From contig JAUWHT010000207.1 of assembly GCA_030605745.1 (NCBI GenBank), positions 1 through 27,672 on the forward strand: DNA of 27,672 nt, written 5' to 3'. The notes under the pieces were generated by a model. It did not search any database. It saw only the letters and a list, made by a program, of their open reading frames with translations, and had not been told where the DNA came from. Shown in pieces: positions 1-6,621 of the stretch. The stretch's first letter is position 1; every line of letters starts with the position of its first letter. The position numbers and the translations under genes are program-made. The stretch comes from Pirellulales bacterium (lineage in GTDB: Bacteria > Planctomycetota > Planctomycetia > Pirellulales > Thermoguttaceae).

Positions 1-96
1 GTACCCCTACTAACGCCTCAGCCACGACCTCACGGTCGCCGCCGCATAGCTCGGGGCCGGGATGGTTCGCTAGACCTTTCCCGTACGACTCTTTCA

Positions 97-145
97 TTCG
101 CGACTCCATGCCGGTTTATCCCGGCGCTTTCTCTGACCCCATTCG
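97..145. repeat. REP-like palindromic repeat, copy 1
   Basis: The 49-bp segment is repeated at 2522-2570 in the same orientation with only two differences (positions 102 and 109). It contains the inverted repeat GCCGG-TTTATC-CCGGC (110-125). In this copy T109 can still pair with G126 as a wobble; the other copy has C-G at the same place. It ends with a conserved CTCTGACCCCATTCG side arm. Two copies flank the 597-aa gene. The form fits a REP/RAYT-type element, but no intact transposase is present. Confidence 0.75.
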
Positions 146-187
146 CACATTCGCACCATTCGCACATTCGCACATTCGCACATTCGG
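141..187. repeat. 8-bp tandem repeat (ATTCGCAC)
   Basis: ATTCGCAC occurs five times at 141, 149, 158, 166 and 174, with one extra C at 157, and is followed by a truncated sixth unit at 182. The first unit is also the end of the REP-like copy, so the array appears to have grown out of the edge of that element. The second REP-like copy at 2570 lacks the array. Confidence 0.85.
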
Positions 188-305
188 CCCGTGGCAGGAT
201 GTTGTTCTGGTCTTTGCGGACCTTGCGTCGGATGTTGCTCATCGCCGACGCGTTGATGCCGCCGTAGTAAGTTCCCACGGTGCGAGGGGCACAGTTGACG
301 CATAT

Positions 306-2099
306 TCACTCCACTGTTACCAACAAGATGGACTCAATTGGCTCGTGCAGGGCCCTGAGTTCATCGAGGAAACGCTGCCGCTGTTGCTCATCGAGTTGTT
401 GGGCGAGGCCTCGGTAGTATTCGATACCGCTAAGCAGGTTCTCCTTGAACTCGTCGAAGTAGTTCGCAGGGCGGGACAAAAGCCCCGACGAGCACCACTC
501 GATCTCGTCACGGAGGTAGTCGACGTAGAGGGCGATTTCGCGGATAAACATGTGCGGTCGGTCAGGGCTCATCGGCAGAGGTGCCCGGGCGTAGATGTGG
601 CTCACCATTTCTTCCAGTGTGGCAATCTTCGAGAAATCGGCAATGCTCGGGCCGGGGCAGACGGCGGGTGTGGCATCCGGGTCGATCCCGTAGCGGATGG
701 TCGCACCGCCGCCCAGATCGTGGCAGATGCAGGACTTCGCCAGCACGTGCTCCCGCACCAGGTGGAGTTGGTCCGGCGTGAGACCTTCCTCTGCAAGATG
801 CCGGAGTTTTCGTCTCTGATAGTTGCGCGAGGCGGTGCAAATCGGGATCTCCGTGAACTCCGTATTGAACCTGACGTGAGTCTTGTGGCAGGCGCTGCCG
901 GGCTTGCCTCGCTCGATCCGCCGCCGCCGGGCCTCCTCGCTTGCGGAGTTCCGTAAGTTCCAAAACGGCATCCCAAAGGGCGAGTGGTCGCTGAGAAAGA
1001 CGTCCTTCTCCGTAGCGGCCAAGAGCTTCTCCAGGTGCTGCTGATCCACATTGGCTACCTCGGGCACGAGCAGAAAAGGCGTAGCCCACCCCGTCGCGTC
1101 GACGTTGTAGTAGCCCAACAGGAATTCGTCCTCCTCAGCCGTGCCGATGCCGCCTTGGGCGGTGATGCGGACTGCGTGAGGCAGCTCGATTGGCGTCCGG
1201 CCAGACGCGGCAAGGGCCTTCATGTAGATCGCATGAAGCTGCCTGATCAACTGGTCCTTCTTCTGCTTGAACTCCTCCAGAATCGGCCCCAGCAGGAGCC
1301 CCTTGGTGGCGTAGGCGTGACCGCCGCAGTTCAGTCCCGATTCGATGCGGTACTCGGACACCCACAACCCCCGCTTTGCGAAGAACTTGCCTTGAATCAT
1401 CGCCGAGCGGTAGTCGCCCACCTTCAGGATGATCTTCTTCTTGAGCACGCCGTTGGGGTCCGGGAAGAAGTCGTCGAACTGGGCAGCGTAGCTGTACAGG
1501 CGCGGGTTCATGCCCGCCGAGAAGACGATGGAAGAGCAAAGGGAACTGTTGGCGTAGCCCCGCAGGGCCGCCATGGCGTCGCTAAACTCCTGGGGGAGCT
1601 TCTTGCCGTCGCGGTAGGCGTCGCTGTCGCCCCTGGACATGATGTTCACGTCGATGCTGCCCGGGGTGGCCAGGCGGCGAAGCTGGTCCTGAAGGCGGGC
1701 TTTTCCCTTCGGGTCGTCGCTGGCCAGCATGTCGCGGTAAGTCCGCTTCAGCGGCGTCTCGGGCAACATCTCGTAATAGCGGGTGATTTCGCTTCCCGCC
1801 TCGAAAAGCGACGTCTGCAACACCTCAACTCGGCGCATGACCAGCCGGTCCAGGAGATTCAGGTAGGCCGTGATGCGACGGGCACGCGCATCCTCGTCGC
1901 GGCTCGTGATTTCCTCGTACGGCTCACCCTCCTGCTCGCAGTGGAGCTTTCGCATCTGCTCGATGAGAGTGTCATCCACCAGTGAAATCACCGACGAGAT
2001 GCCGTACTTCGCCACCCGTAACGCCGTGTCAATGGTGAACCCGGTACCCATGACGGGGATATGAAAAGTATGCGTACCCTGGAGACTCGGATTTTCCAT
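306..2099 (-). CDS. FMN/TIM-barrel-like (nitronate monooxygenase-like) protein with Cys-rich C-terminus, function unknown
   Basis: I do not know a described function for this 597-aa protein. The N-terminus (HIPVMGTGFTIDT then VAKYGISSVISL) resembles strand 1 of nitronate-monooxygenase/NPD TIM barrels. CGGHA (258-262) resembles their AGGH motif. AQGGIGTAEED (about 314-324), followed by a VDATGWATPFL segment, resembles the FMN-phosphate-binding GGI strand and last barrel strand. The C-terminal third adds Cys404, Cys421, Cys457, Cys459 and Cys481 with nearby His405 and His460, which could bind metal or an Fe-S cluster. No signal peptide is seen. The ATG at 2099 was chosen because the upstream in-frame 45 codons look non-coding and AGGA lies about six bases before it. 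The gene stands alone on the minus strand between two REP-like copies. A cytosolic flavoenzyme is an inference. Confidence 0.8.
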   Translation of the reverse strand: MENPSLQGTHTFHIPVMGTGFTIDTALRVAKYGISSVISLVDDTLIEQMRKLHCEQEGEPYEEITSRDEDARARRITAYLNLLDRLVMRRVEVLQTSLFEAGSEITRYYEMLPETPLKRTYRDMLASDDPKGKARLQDQLRRLATPGSIDVNIMSRGDSDAYRDGKKLPQEFSDAMAALRGYANSSLCSSIVFSAGMNPRLYSYAAQFDDFFPDPNGVLKKKIILKVGDYRSAMIQGKFFAKRGLWVSEYRIESGLNCGGHAYATKGLLLGPILEEFKQKKDQLIRQLHAIYMKALAASGRTPIELPHAVRITAQGGIGTAEEDEFLLGYYNVDATGWATPFLLVPEVANVDQQHLEKLLAATEKDVFLSDHSPFGMPFWNLRNSASEEARRRRIERGKPGSACHKTHVRFNTEFTEIPICTASRNYQRRKLRHLAEEGLTPDQLHLVREHVLAKSCICHDLGGGATIRYGIDPDATPAVCPGPSIADFSKIATLEEMVSHIYARAPLPMSPDRPHMFIREIALYVDYLRDEIEWCSSGLLSRPANYFDEFKENLLSGIEYYRGLAQQLDEQQRQRFLDELRALHEPIESILLVTVE

Positions 2100-2336
2100 G
2101 TTGTATCCTATCAATTCCAGGCTGCGACAGCGCCGCACAGAGTTCCGTGCGTCCTGAGCGGAGAGCAGGGCGGCAAACTCGCTGGCGGTTGCAGCCGGCG
2201 ATGACGAAAGGCCGGACAACCCCGCTGGCCCCACCCAGTAGCGGTGACTGACAAGATGCGGCGAGTTGACCGGAATCGGGTTGCCCCATTTCCGGCATCC
2301 CCCGATGGGTAGGCCAACTTTGTCGCAACAGCATTC

Positions 2337-2365
2337 AACCTAACAAGTTTCTAGCAGATTCACAA
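2337..2365 (-). promoter_or_regulatory. Weak candidate promoter for the 597-aa gene
   Basis: On the minus strand TTGTGA (2365-2360) and TAGGTT (2342-2337) are separated by 17 bp, and a TG extends the -10. The match to a sigma70 site is only moderate, and it would give a leader of about 230 nt. Confidence 0.25.
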
Positions 2366-2521
2366 GGCCTAGAGCCACGTCTGGAAATTCGCGGCCTAAA
2401 TGGTATATTCGATCATGTTCATCTTGGCTGAAGCGCGCGGCCGTGGGAGTTTTGGCGGCAGGCCGGGGGGCGGGGATATTTGCCAAAACTCATCGCCGCC
2501 GTTGGGTGCGACAGGCGGATT

Positions 2522-2570
2522 TTCGCAACTCCACGCCGGTTTATCCCGGCGCTTTCTCTGACCCCATTCG
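2522..2570. repeat. REP-like palindromic repeat, copy 2
   Basis: This is a direct repeat of 97-145 with two changes in 49 bp. The stem is one perfect pair longer here (CGCCGG-TTTATC-CCGGCG, 2534-2551). It follows the same TTCGC(A/G)ACTCCA edge and ends in the same ACCCCATTCG. Confidence 0.75.
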
Positions 2571-2659
2571 GGCAGTTGTTGGTGCGGCAGCACAACTACC
2601 GAACCAATGGTGTCCGATTCGCCGCCAACGCGCCGGGCAAGCCCGGCCGCTACACGGCT

Positions 2660-3937
2660 TCATGGCAATTTGACGCCACTAATCTCGTAATCGAACCTCG
2701 CCTGCACAATCACGCCGGGGGTTTTGTAGACGAACGTGTAATCGGTCAGGGGGCCGTCGAGTGCGAAGAGGTAGGCGATGCCGACTTCATTTTCGGTCTG
2801 GCGGGTGGTTTCCATCGAGTCGTAGGAGAGCTGTTTGCCGTCGGGGCCTTCCAGGTAGGCTTTGTTGTTGAAGATCCAGCCGCGATGCGAGGCCAGCGCC
2901 CCATAGGCCTTATCGAACCGCACCCTCATGCGGACCTCCCAGAGTTGGTTGTTCTTTCGGACCTGTTCCAAGGTGATGGAGACCCCGGCGATTCGCTTCT
3001 CGACGTTCTTGGCGTTGGTGAGATTGTCAAAGCGGAACGTCTCGACCCTGCCGGGTATCATTGCCGTGAGCGTGCCCTGCAAGCTGGCGATCTGTTTCAC
3101 GCTACGCGGCGGCAGGGCGAACGGCAGGACTAGGTTCACTGCCGTGGCATTGCCGCCGGTGGGTACTTCCAGCTCGGCCTGGCTGTCGTCCACGGCCAGG
3201 GGGTTCCCATCTTCATCGACGGCCTTCAGGTCGGCCATTGGCTGTTTGAGGCTGATCGGGTTGATGCGCGGCTCCCACGTCACTTGCATTCGCAGCCGTA
3301 GCGACTTGCCGTCCGGATCGCGCAGATCGCGTTGCGCGCGGATCAGCAGCGGTTCAAAGCGGAATGGTCCGCTGTAGCAGGCCGTGGCGCAGCGAGACAA
3401 CTGCGAATCCTCCCGGCCAACCACCTTGATCGCCCGCGGCTCGCCGAACGGATAGACCGTCAACTTGGCCTGGTCGAGGACCTGGTCGAGCGCTTGCCAG
3501 AAGGGTGTTTTGTCGAAGTCGACCTTGAGTTCGGGATACGTGACCTGGTGGCCGAAGCGCCGGCGAAAATCGACGATCTTGTTGCCCGACTGTTTCCCCA
3601 GCGCGGCCAGCACCTTCGAGAGCGGCATGGCGTCGCTGTGGAGTGTAACGAGCGAGGCCTTGGCGACCGACTCGGCGGCGAGTTGCTCAAGCTTCTGCTG
3701 GATACGGCAGATGCGTTGCTTGACTTCGGCCGGGGTGCGCGGGCTGATCGGCGGCAGCAGATCGAGCACCTCCGGTCCCAGCCGCAGCAGTTCCGCCTCG
3801 GCCGCATCCCGCCGGGCAAGCTGCGGCGCGTCGAACTGACGGACCAGGCGGTGGACCTCTAGCTTCAGATCGTCGCCCACCTTCACATCGACCTGAGCGG
3901 CCAGTATGCACCCGAGAAGCAACACTGAACCCAGCAC
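2660..3937 (-). CDS. Exported protein of unknown function, with possible secretin/TonB-N-like domain
   Basis: The 425-aa product starts at a GTG (3937). It has a GGGAG ribosome site eight bases upstream and a near-consensus promoter just before that. The in-frame extension upstream of the promoter cannot be translated from that transcript. Residues 1-16 (LGSVLLLGCILAAQ) form a short hydrophobic export signal; an LLGC lipobox-like cut is possible but not canonical. Residues about 20-90 are helical and charged (LVRQFDAPQLARRDAAEAELLRLG), a pattern common in planctomycete periplasmic proteins. About residues 100-170 (SKVLAALGKQSGNKI to FWQALDQVLDQAKL) resemble the small STN domain found before secretins. 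The rest is beta-rich and unrecognised. It is divergent from the DUF1570 gene with a 133-bp shared control region. Confidence 0.75.
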   Translation of the reverse strand: MLGSVLLLGCILAAQVDVKVGDDLKLEVHRLVRQFDAPQLARRDAAEAELLRLGPEVLDLLPPISPRTPAEVKQRICRIQQKLEQLAAESVAKASLVTLHSDAMPLSKVLAALGKQSGNKIVDFRRRFGHQVTYPELKVDFDKTPFWQALDQVLDQAKLTVYPFGEPRAIKVVGREDSQLSRCATACYSGPFRFEPLLIRAQRDLRDPDGKSLRLRMQVTWEPRINPISLKQPMADLKAVDEDGNPLAVDDSQAELEVPTGGNATAVNLVLPFALPPRSVKQIASLQGTLTAMIPGRVETFRFDNLTNAKNVEKRIAGVSITLEQVRKNNQLWEVRMRVRFDKAYGALASHRGWIFNNKAYLEGPDGKQLSYDSMETTRQTENEVGIAYLFALDGPLTDYTFVYKTPGVIVQARFDYEISGVKLP

Positions 3938-3976
3938 GGCTACGTCTCCCAGGAAAAGAATACACACCCTAGTGTT

Positions 3977-4005
3977 ATTATAGACGTTTTCCGGCGAGAT
4001 ATCCA
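3977..4005 (-). promoter_or_regulatory. Promoter of the 425-aa exported protein gene
   Basis: Reading the minus strand, TGGATA (4005-4000) and a perfect TATAAT (3982-3977) are spaced by 17 bp. Transcription would begin near 3970, leaving a leader of about 33 nt that contains GGGAG before the GTG at 3937. This placement supports the short start over any longer frame. Confidence 0.65.
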
Positions 4006-4070
4006 GTTTCTTCCTATTTTTCGGACTAGACTTGTAATGACATCCGCAAGGAACCTCGGAAGGGACCATC

Positions 4071-5150
4071 ATGCGAATCGCCGTTTTCGCGCTCGTCGCC
4101 GGATTTCTGTGGACAACCTGCGCCTTGGGCGCTGCACCGTCTGGAGGGATGGTGCAACTGAAGCTCGACGGCCGAACCGTCGAAGGGATACCGCTGGTAT
4201 GGAACGCCGACCAGGTGCACCTGCTGGGTCGTGGCGGTTGGCTGTGGGAGTTCGACCCCGACGAGGCCACCGACTTCCGCAAGACATCTAATCGGTTCCG
4301 GAGCTACTCGGTTTCTGAGTTTCGGGCGGTTCTGCTGCGGGAGTTGGGCCGGGGGTTCGAGGTGAGCGGGACTGGCCATTACCTGGTGGCCCATCCGCGC
4401 GGTCAGCGGGACAAGTGGGCTGGGCGGTTCGAGGACCTGTACCGTTCGTTCGTTCATTACTTTTCGGTCCGCCGTTTCAGGCTCGAAAGGCCGCAGTTCC
4501 CGCTGATCGGCATTGTCTGCCGCGACCAGCGCGAGTTCTTCCGCTACACGGCCGAACGGGGCTTGCCGGTCTCGCCCGGCATATTGGGCTATTACTCGCT
4601 GGAGTCGAACCGGATCATCCTCTACGACATCGATGATCGGCGCGACTTGGACGACTGGCATAAGACCGCCTCGATCATCATCCACGAGGCCACACACCAG
4701 ACGGCGTTTAACACGGGCGTGCACAGCCGGTACACCCCGCCGCCGCTCTGGGTGGCCGAGGGGCTGGCCACCATGTTCGAGGCGCCCGGCGTATACGACT
4801 CGCGCCATTACACACGTCAAAGCGACCGGATCAACCGCGCTCGGCTTCGGGCGTTTTGGAAGCTGGTCGAGCCGAACCATCGGCCGGAGTTACTGGCCTC
4901 GTTGATTGCCACGGATGATCTCTTCCGGACCAATCCGGCGGCGGCCTATGCCGAGGCCTGGGCACTGAGCTTCTACCTGGTCGAGACGCAGGCGTCGAAG
5001 TACATGAAATACCTTGCGCGAACCGCCCACCGGCCGCCGTTCTCGGACTACATGGCCGCCGAGCGGACAGCCGACTTCACGGCCATCTTCGGCGACGACT
5101 GGCAAATGCTTCAAGCACGATTTCTGCGATTCATGGCGGGGTTGGAGTAA
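4071..5150 (+). CDS. DUF1570-type exported metallopeptidase-like protein
   Basis: The 359-aa product has a signal peptide (MRIAVFALVAGFLWTTCALG, cleaved after about residue 20-21). HEATH at 205-209 is a zinc-peptidase HExxH motif. A following EGLATMFE (230-237) supplies the likely third zinc ligand of a gluzincin. This arrangement is typical of DUF1570 proteins, which are frequent in planctomycetes. Substrate is unknown; location is periplasmic or outside the cytoplasm. The ATG is preceded by AAGGGA at a good distance. It is divergent from the 425-aa exported protein and followed after 83 bp by hicB. No terminator is obvious after the TAA. The motif supports a catalytic zinc site, but activity is not proven. 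Confidence 0.85.
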   Translation: MRIAVFALVAGFLWTTCALGAAPSGGMVQLKLDGRTVEGIPLVWNADQVHLLGRGGWLWEFDPDEATDFRKTSNRFRSYSVSEFRAVLLRELGRGFEVSGTGHYLVAHPRGQRDKWAGRFEDLYRSFVHYFSVRRFRLERPQFPLIGIVCRDQREFFRYTAERGLPVSPGILGYYSLESNRIILYDIDDRRDLDDWHKTASIIIHEATHQTAFNTGVHSRYTPPPLWVAEGLATMFEAPGVYDSRHYTRQSDRINRARLRAFWKLVEPNHRPELLASLIATDDLFRTNPAAAYAEAWALSFYLVETQASKYMKYLARTAHRPPFSDYMAAERTADFTAIFGDDWQMLQARFLRFMAGLE

Positions 5151-5159
5151 ATTCTACCC

Positions 5160-5206
5160 TTGCAAAATAGTCGTTGTGCGGCAATAATACAGTATGGTAT
5201 ACGTAT
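5160..5206 (+). promoter_or_regulatory. hicBA promoter and possible operator
   Basis: TTGCAA (5160-5165) and AATAAT (5183-5188) are separated by 17 bp. Near the expected start lies a GTAT-rich dyad, GTATGGTATACGTAT (5192-5206), which includes the palindrome ATACGTAT. Such a site would fit autorepression by the HicB antitoxin; operator function is inferred from position only. Confidence 0.45.
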
Positions 5207-5233
5207 GCAAAACTGAAGCGGAGGAACACGAAT

Positions 5234-5557
5234 GTGAGCAAAACCCATCTTACTAGCCCATCGCCTCCAATTCGTGTCGGTGCCGACAAGTGGGAGAAGT
5301 ACGAACCCGGAACCGTTTATCGGTGCAAGGTTATCCTTTCTCCGCCCGACGAGGACGGCCGGATCGTAGTCCATGCGGCATCACTGCCTGGCGTTGTTAG
5401 TCAAGGCGATAGCGAAGAAGAAGCGCTGCGCAACATCGTTGAAGCATTAGAGGGAACGATACCTTCGTACGACGATCAAATCCCCTGGCTGCCTGTGTCC
5501 GAGTGGCGCCAGGCTAGCCAGCACGAGAAGGAGCGGTGGATCCTCGTACATGTCTAA
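5234..5557 (+). CDS. hicB: HicB-family antitoxin
   Basis: The product is 107 aa from a GTG at 5234 with GGAGG nine bases upstream; the earlier in-frame TTG has no ribosome site. The central motif LPGVVSQGDSEEEALRNI (51-68) with the preceding strand VHAA is the partly degraded RNase-H-like fold of HicB antitoxins (UPF0150 style). It should bind and block HicA and may repress its own promoter through the GTAT dyad upstream. No separate DNA-binding domain is evident in the short C-terminus (WLPVSEWRQASQHEKERW), so repression may need the complex. It overlaps hicA by 8 bp. The antitoxin-first order is common outside enterobacteria. Confidence 0.85.
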   Translation: MSKTHLTSPSPPIRVGADKWEKYEPGTVYRCKVILSPPDEDGRIVVHAASLPGVVSQGDSEEEALRNIVEALEGTIPSYDDQIPWLPVSEWRQASQHEKERWILVHV

Positions 5558-5780
5558 GCTGCCACGGATCACAGGACAAGATGCTCTGAAGGCATTTCGG
5601 CGGTTGGGTTTTGGTGTTGATCGGGTTAGAGGATCACATCATATCCTGAAGAAGCCTGGACATCAGTATCATCTCTCGTTGCCGGTCCATCGCGGCCGTA
5701 CCGTCACTCCGGGAACATTGAAGAGCCTGATTGAGGCTGCCGGGGTCAGCGTTGAAGAGTTTCTGGCACAGCTTGAGTGA
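5550..5780 (+). CDS. hicA: HicA-family mRNA interferase toxin
   Basis: The product is 76 aa, the full family length. It starts at an ATG inside the end of hicB (8-bp overlap), so translation is probably coupled. GSHH at 28-31 carries the catalytic histidine of the double-stranded-RNA-binding-like HicA fold, and the C-terminal TVTPGTLKSLIEAAGVSVEEF is typical. HicA toxins cleave mRNA and arrest growth unless held by HicB. All family landmarks are present, so I see no sign of decay. Base composition is somewhat richer in A and T than that of the neighbouring genes, in keeping with transfer. Confidence 0.9.
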   Translation: MSKLPRITGQDALKAFRRLGFGVDRVRGSHHILKKPGHQYHLSLPVHRGRTVTPGTLKSLIEAAGVSVEEFLAQLE

Positions 5781-5950
5781 CTCTGTTTGCCAAGTCCCGA
5801 CGGCCAAACAAGCTGACAGCCGACGGTTGATTGTTCTCTCTCCCCGCGCAATCGTGCCAACCGTCATGACCGATCGTTCGCCTTTGACGCCGGGTGTTAC
5901 GCGACGTATGGTAATAGATGGGGAGGTCTGCATTTCCGGAACCCGCAACA

Positions 5951-6562
5951 ATGAAAGCCTCGTCCCGCCGGACATCCGGCACCGAAAGCTGGGCTAAGCA
6001 GTTGGGCAAGACGCTCAACGAACAGCGCGAGCAGATGCAGGAGTCTTTCGCCGCGCAACAGCAACGCTTCGAGCAGCTTGAGGCCAGGTTGGATGAGCAG
6101 TTCGAGCAGCTTGCCGACAAGTTGGCCGCCGGACTGGCCGAAGTTCCCGAAGATGGGCACGACGACAATTTGGAAAGGCACGATTCCCGGCGGCGCTACA
6201 AACTGGCTCTGGACGACCTCCGCGAACTGAAGGCCGAAAACGCCGAACTCCGGCAGCGGCTGGCCGAAGCGACTGATACGGAGTCACCGGCCCAAACTCC
6301 GACGGACGCGGCCATTAGTTGGGAAGATTCCAACACGATCATCCGCGAGCAGCGCGAGAAGCTCAAGAACGCCGAAATCGAGATATCTATCGAGCGGGCG
6401 AAAATCGCCCGCCAACACGCCGATATCGAGGAAAAACTCCAGTTGCTCCAAGAGCGAAGCGGCCAGCCGGATGCCAAGTCCGATGGTACGGAGCGGACTG
6501 GCAAACCGGTCCGCGGCCGCTGGCTGGCACGGCTCGGACTGAAGGATATGGAAAGGGATTAG
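5951..6562 (+). CDS. Coiled-coil protein of unknown function
   Basis: I do not recognise the family. The 203-aa product is Gln/Glu-rich and almost wholly helical. One predicted coiled coil spans about residues 15-70 (QREQMQESFAAQQQRFEQLEARLDEQ) and another about 90-190 (LRELKAENAELRQRL and REQREKLKNAEIEISIERAK). It ends in a basic tail (RGRWLARLGL). No signal peptide or membrane segment is seen. The ATG at 5951 has a GGAA nine bases upstream; an ATG at 5918 would add 11 residues but lacks a ribosome site. The last codons and the TAG are made by the GGGATTA heptad array at 6555, so the original C-terminus may have been changed. It is convergent with the LamG gene. Confidence 0.65.
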   Translation: MKASSRRTSGTESWAKQLGKTLNEQREQMQESFAAQQQRFEQLEARLDEQFEQLADKLAAGLAEVPEDGHDDNLERHDSRRRYKLALDDLRELKAENAELRQRLAEATDTESPAQTPTDAAISWEDSNTIIREQREKLKNAEIEISIERAKIARQHADIEEKLQLLQERSGQPDAKSDGTERTGKPVRGRWLARLGLKDMERD

Positions 6563-6621
6563 GGATTAGGGATTAGGGATTGGAACTTGACTCTAATCCC
6601 CAATCCCTAATCCCCAATCCC
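6555..6621. repeat. Heptad array with inverted arms, GGGATTA type
   Basis: Four direct heptads start at 6555, 6562, 6569 (GGGATTA) and 6576 (GGGATTG). After an 11-12 nt loop come four inverted heptads at 6594 (TAATCCC), 6601 (CAATCCC), 6608 (TAATCCC) and 6615 (CAATCCC). The arms pair over 28 positions with about 25 matches. The array sits at a convergent gene junction and carries both stop codons, so it may also act as a bidirectional terminator. Each strand has four G-runs spaced by 3-4 bases, a G-quadruplex pattern. Confidence 0.9.

Larger units (their letters stand above)
1..305. other. Gene-free left edge with REP-like copy and 8-bp repeats
   Basis: No convincing gene is seen here. The stretch lies downstream of the minus-strand 597-aa gene. 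It holds one copy of a 49-bp REP-like repeat (97-145), directly followed by a short 8-bp tandem array (141-187). On the minus strand, in the same frame as the upstream gene but after its stop, codons for a motif reading YYGGINASAMSNIRRKVRK (about 220-276) look like a piece of a once-coding sequence, possibly the C-terminus of a REP-associated transposase. That reading is an inference from memory of the family. Confidence 0.5.
2100..2659. other. Gene-free spacer with REP-like copy
   Basis: This lies between the start of the 597-aa gene and the stop of the 425-aa gene, both on the minus strand. It holds a candidate promoter (2337-2365) and the second REP-like copy (2522-2570). Open frames across it read through the repeat and carry low-complexity Arg/Pro-rich translations, so I regard them as spurious. 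No terminator with a T-run is evident. Confidence 0.5.

Noticed and set aside
108..956. Long plus-strand open frame of 282 codons opposite the 597-aa gene
   Set aside because: It is antisense to a gene with recognisable motifs, its translation is Arg/Val-rich without domains, and it runs through the REP copy.
984..1985. Plus-strand frame of 333 codons
   Set aside because: Antisense shadow of the 597-aa gene in GC-rich DNA, with no motif and no ribosome site.
2443..3133. Small plus-strand genes starting near the second REP copy
   Set aside because: The translations go through the REP repeat and then antisense to the 425-aa gene.
6555..6621. Telomere-like sequence marking a replicon end
   Set aside because: GGGATTA resembles telomeric repeats but is short, internal, followed by an inverted arm and flanked by genes.
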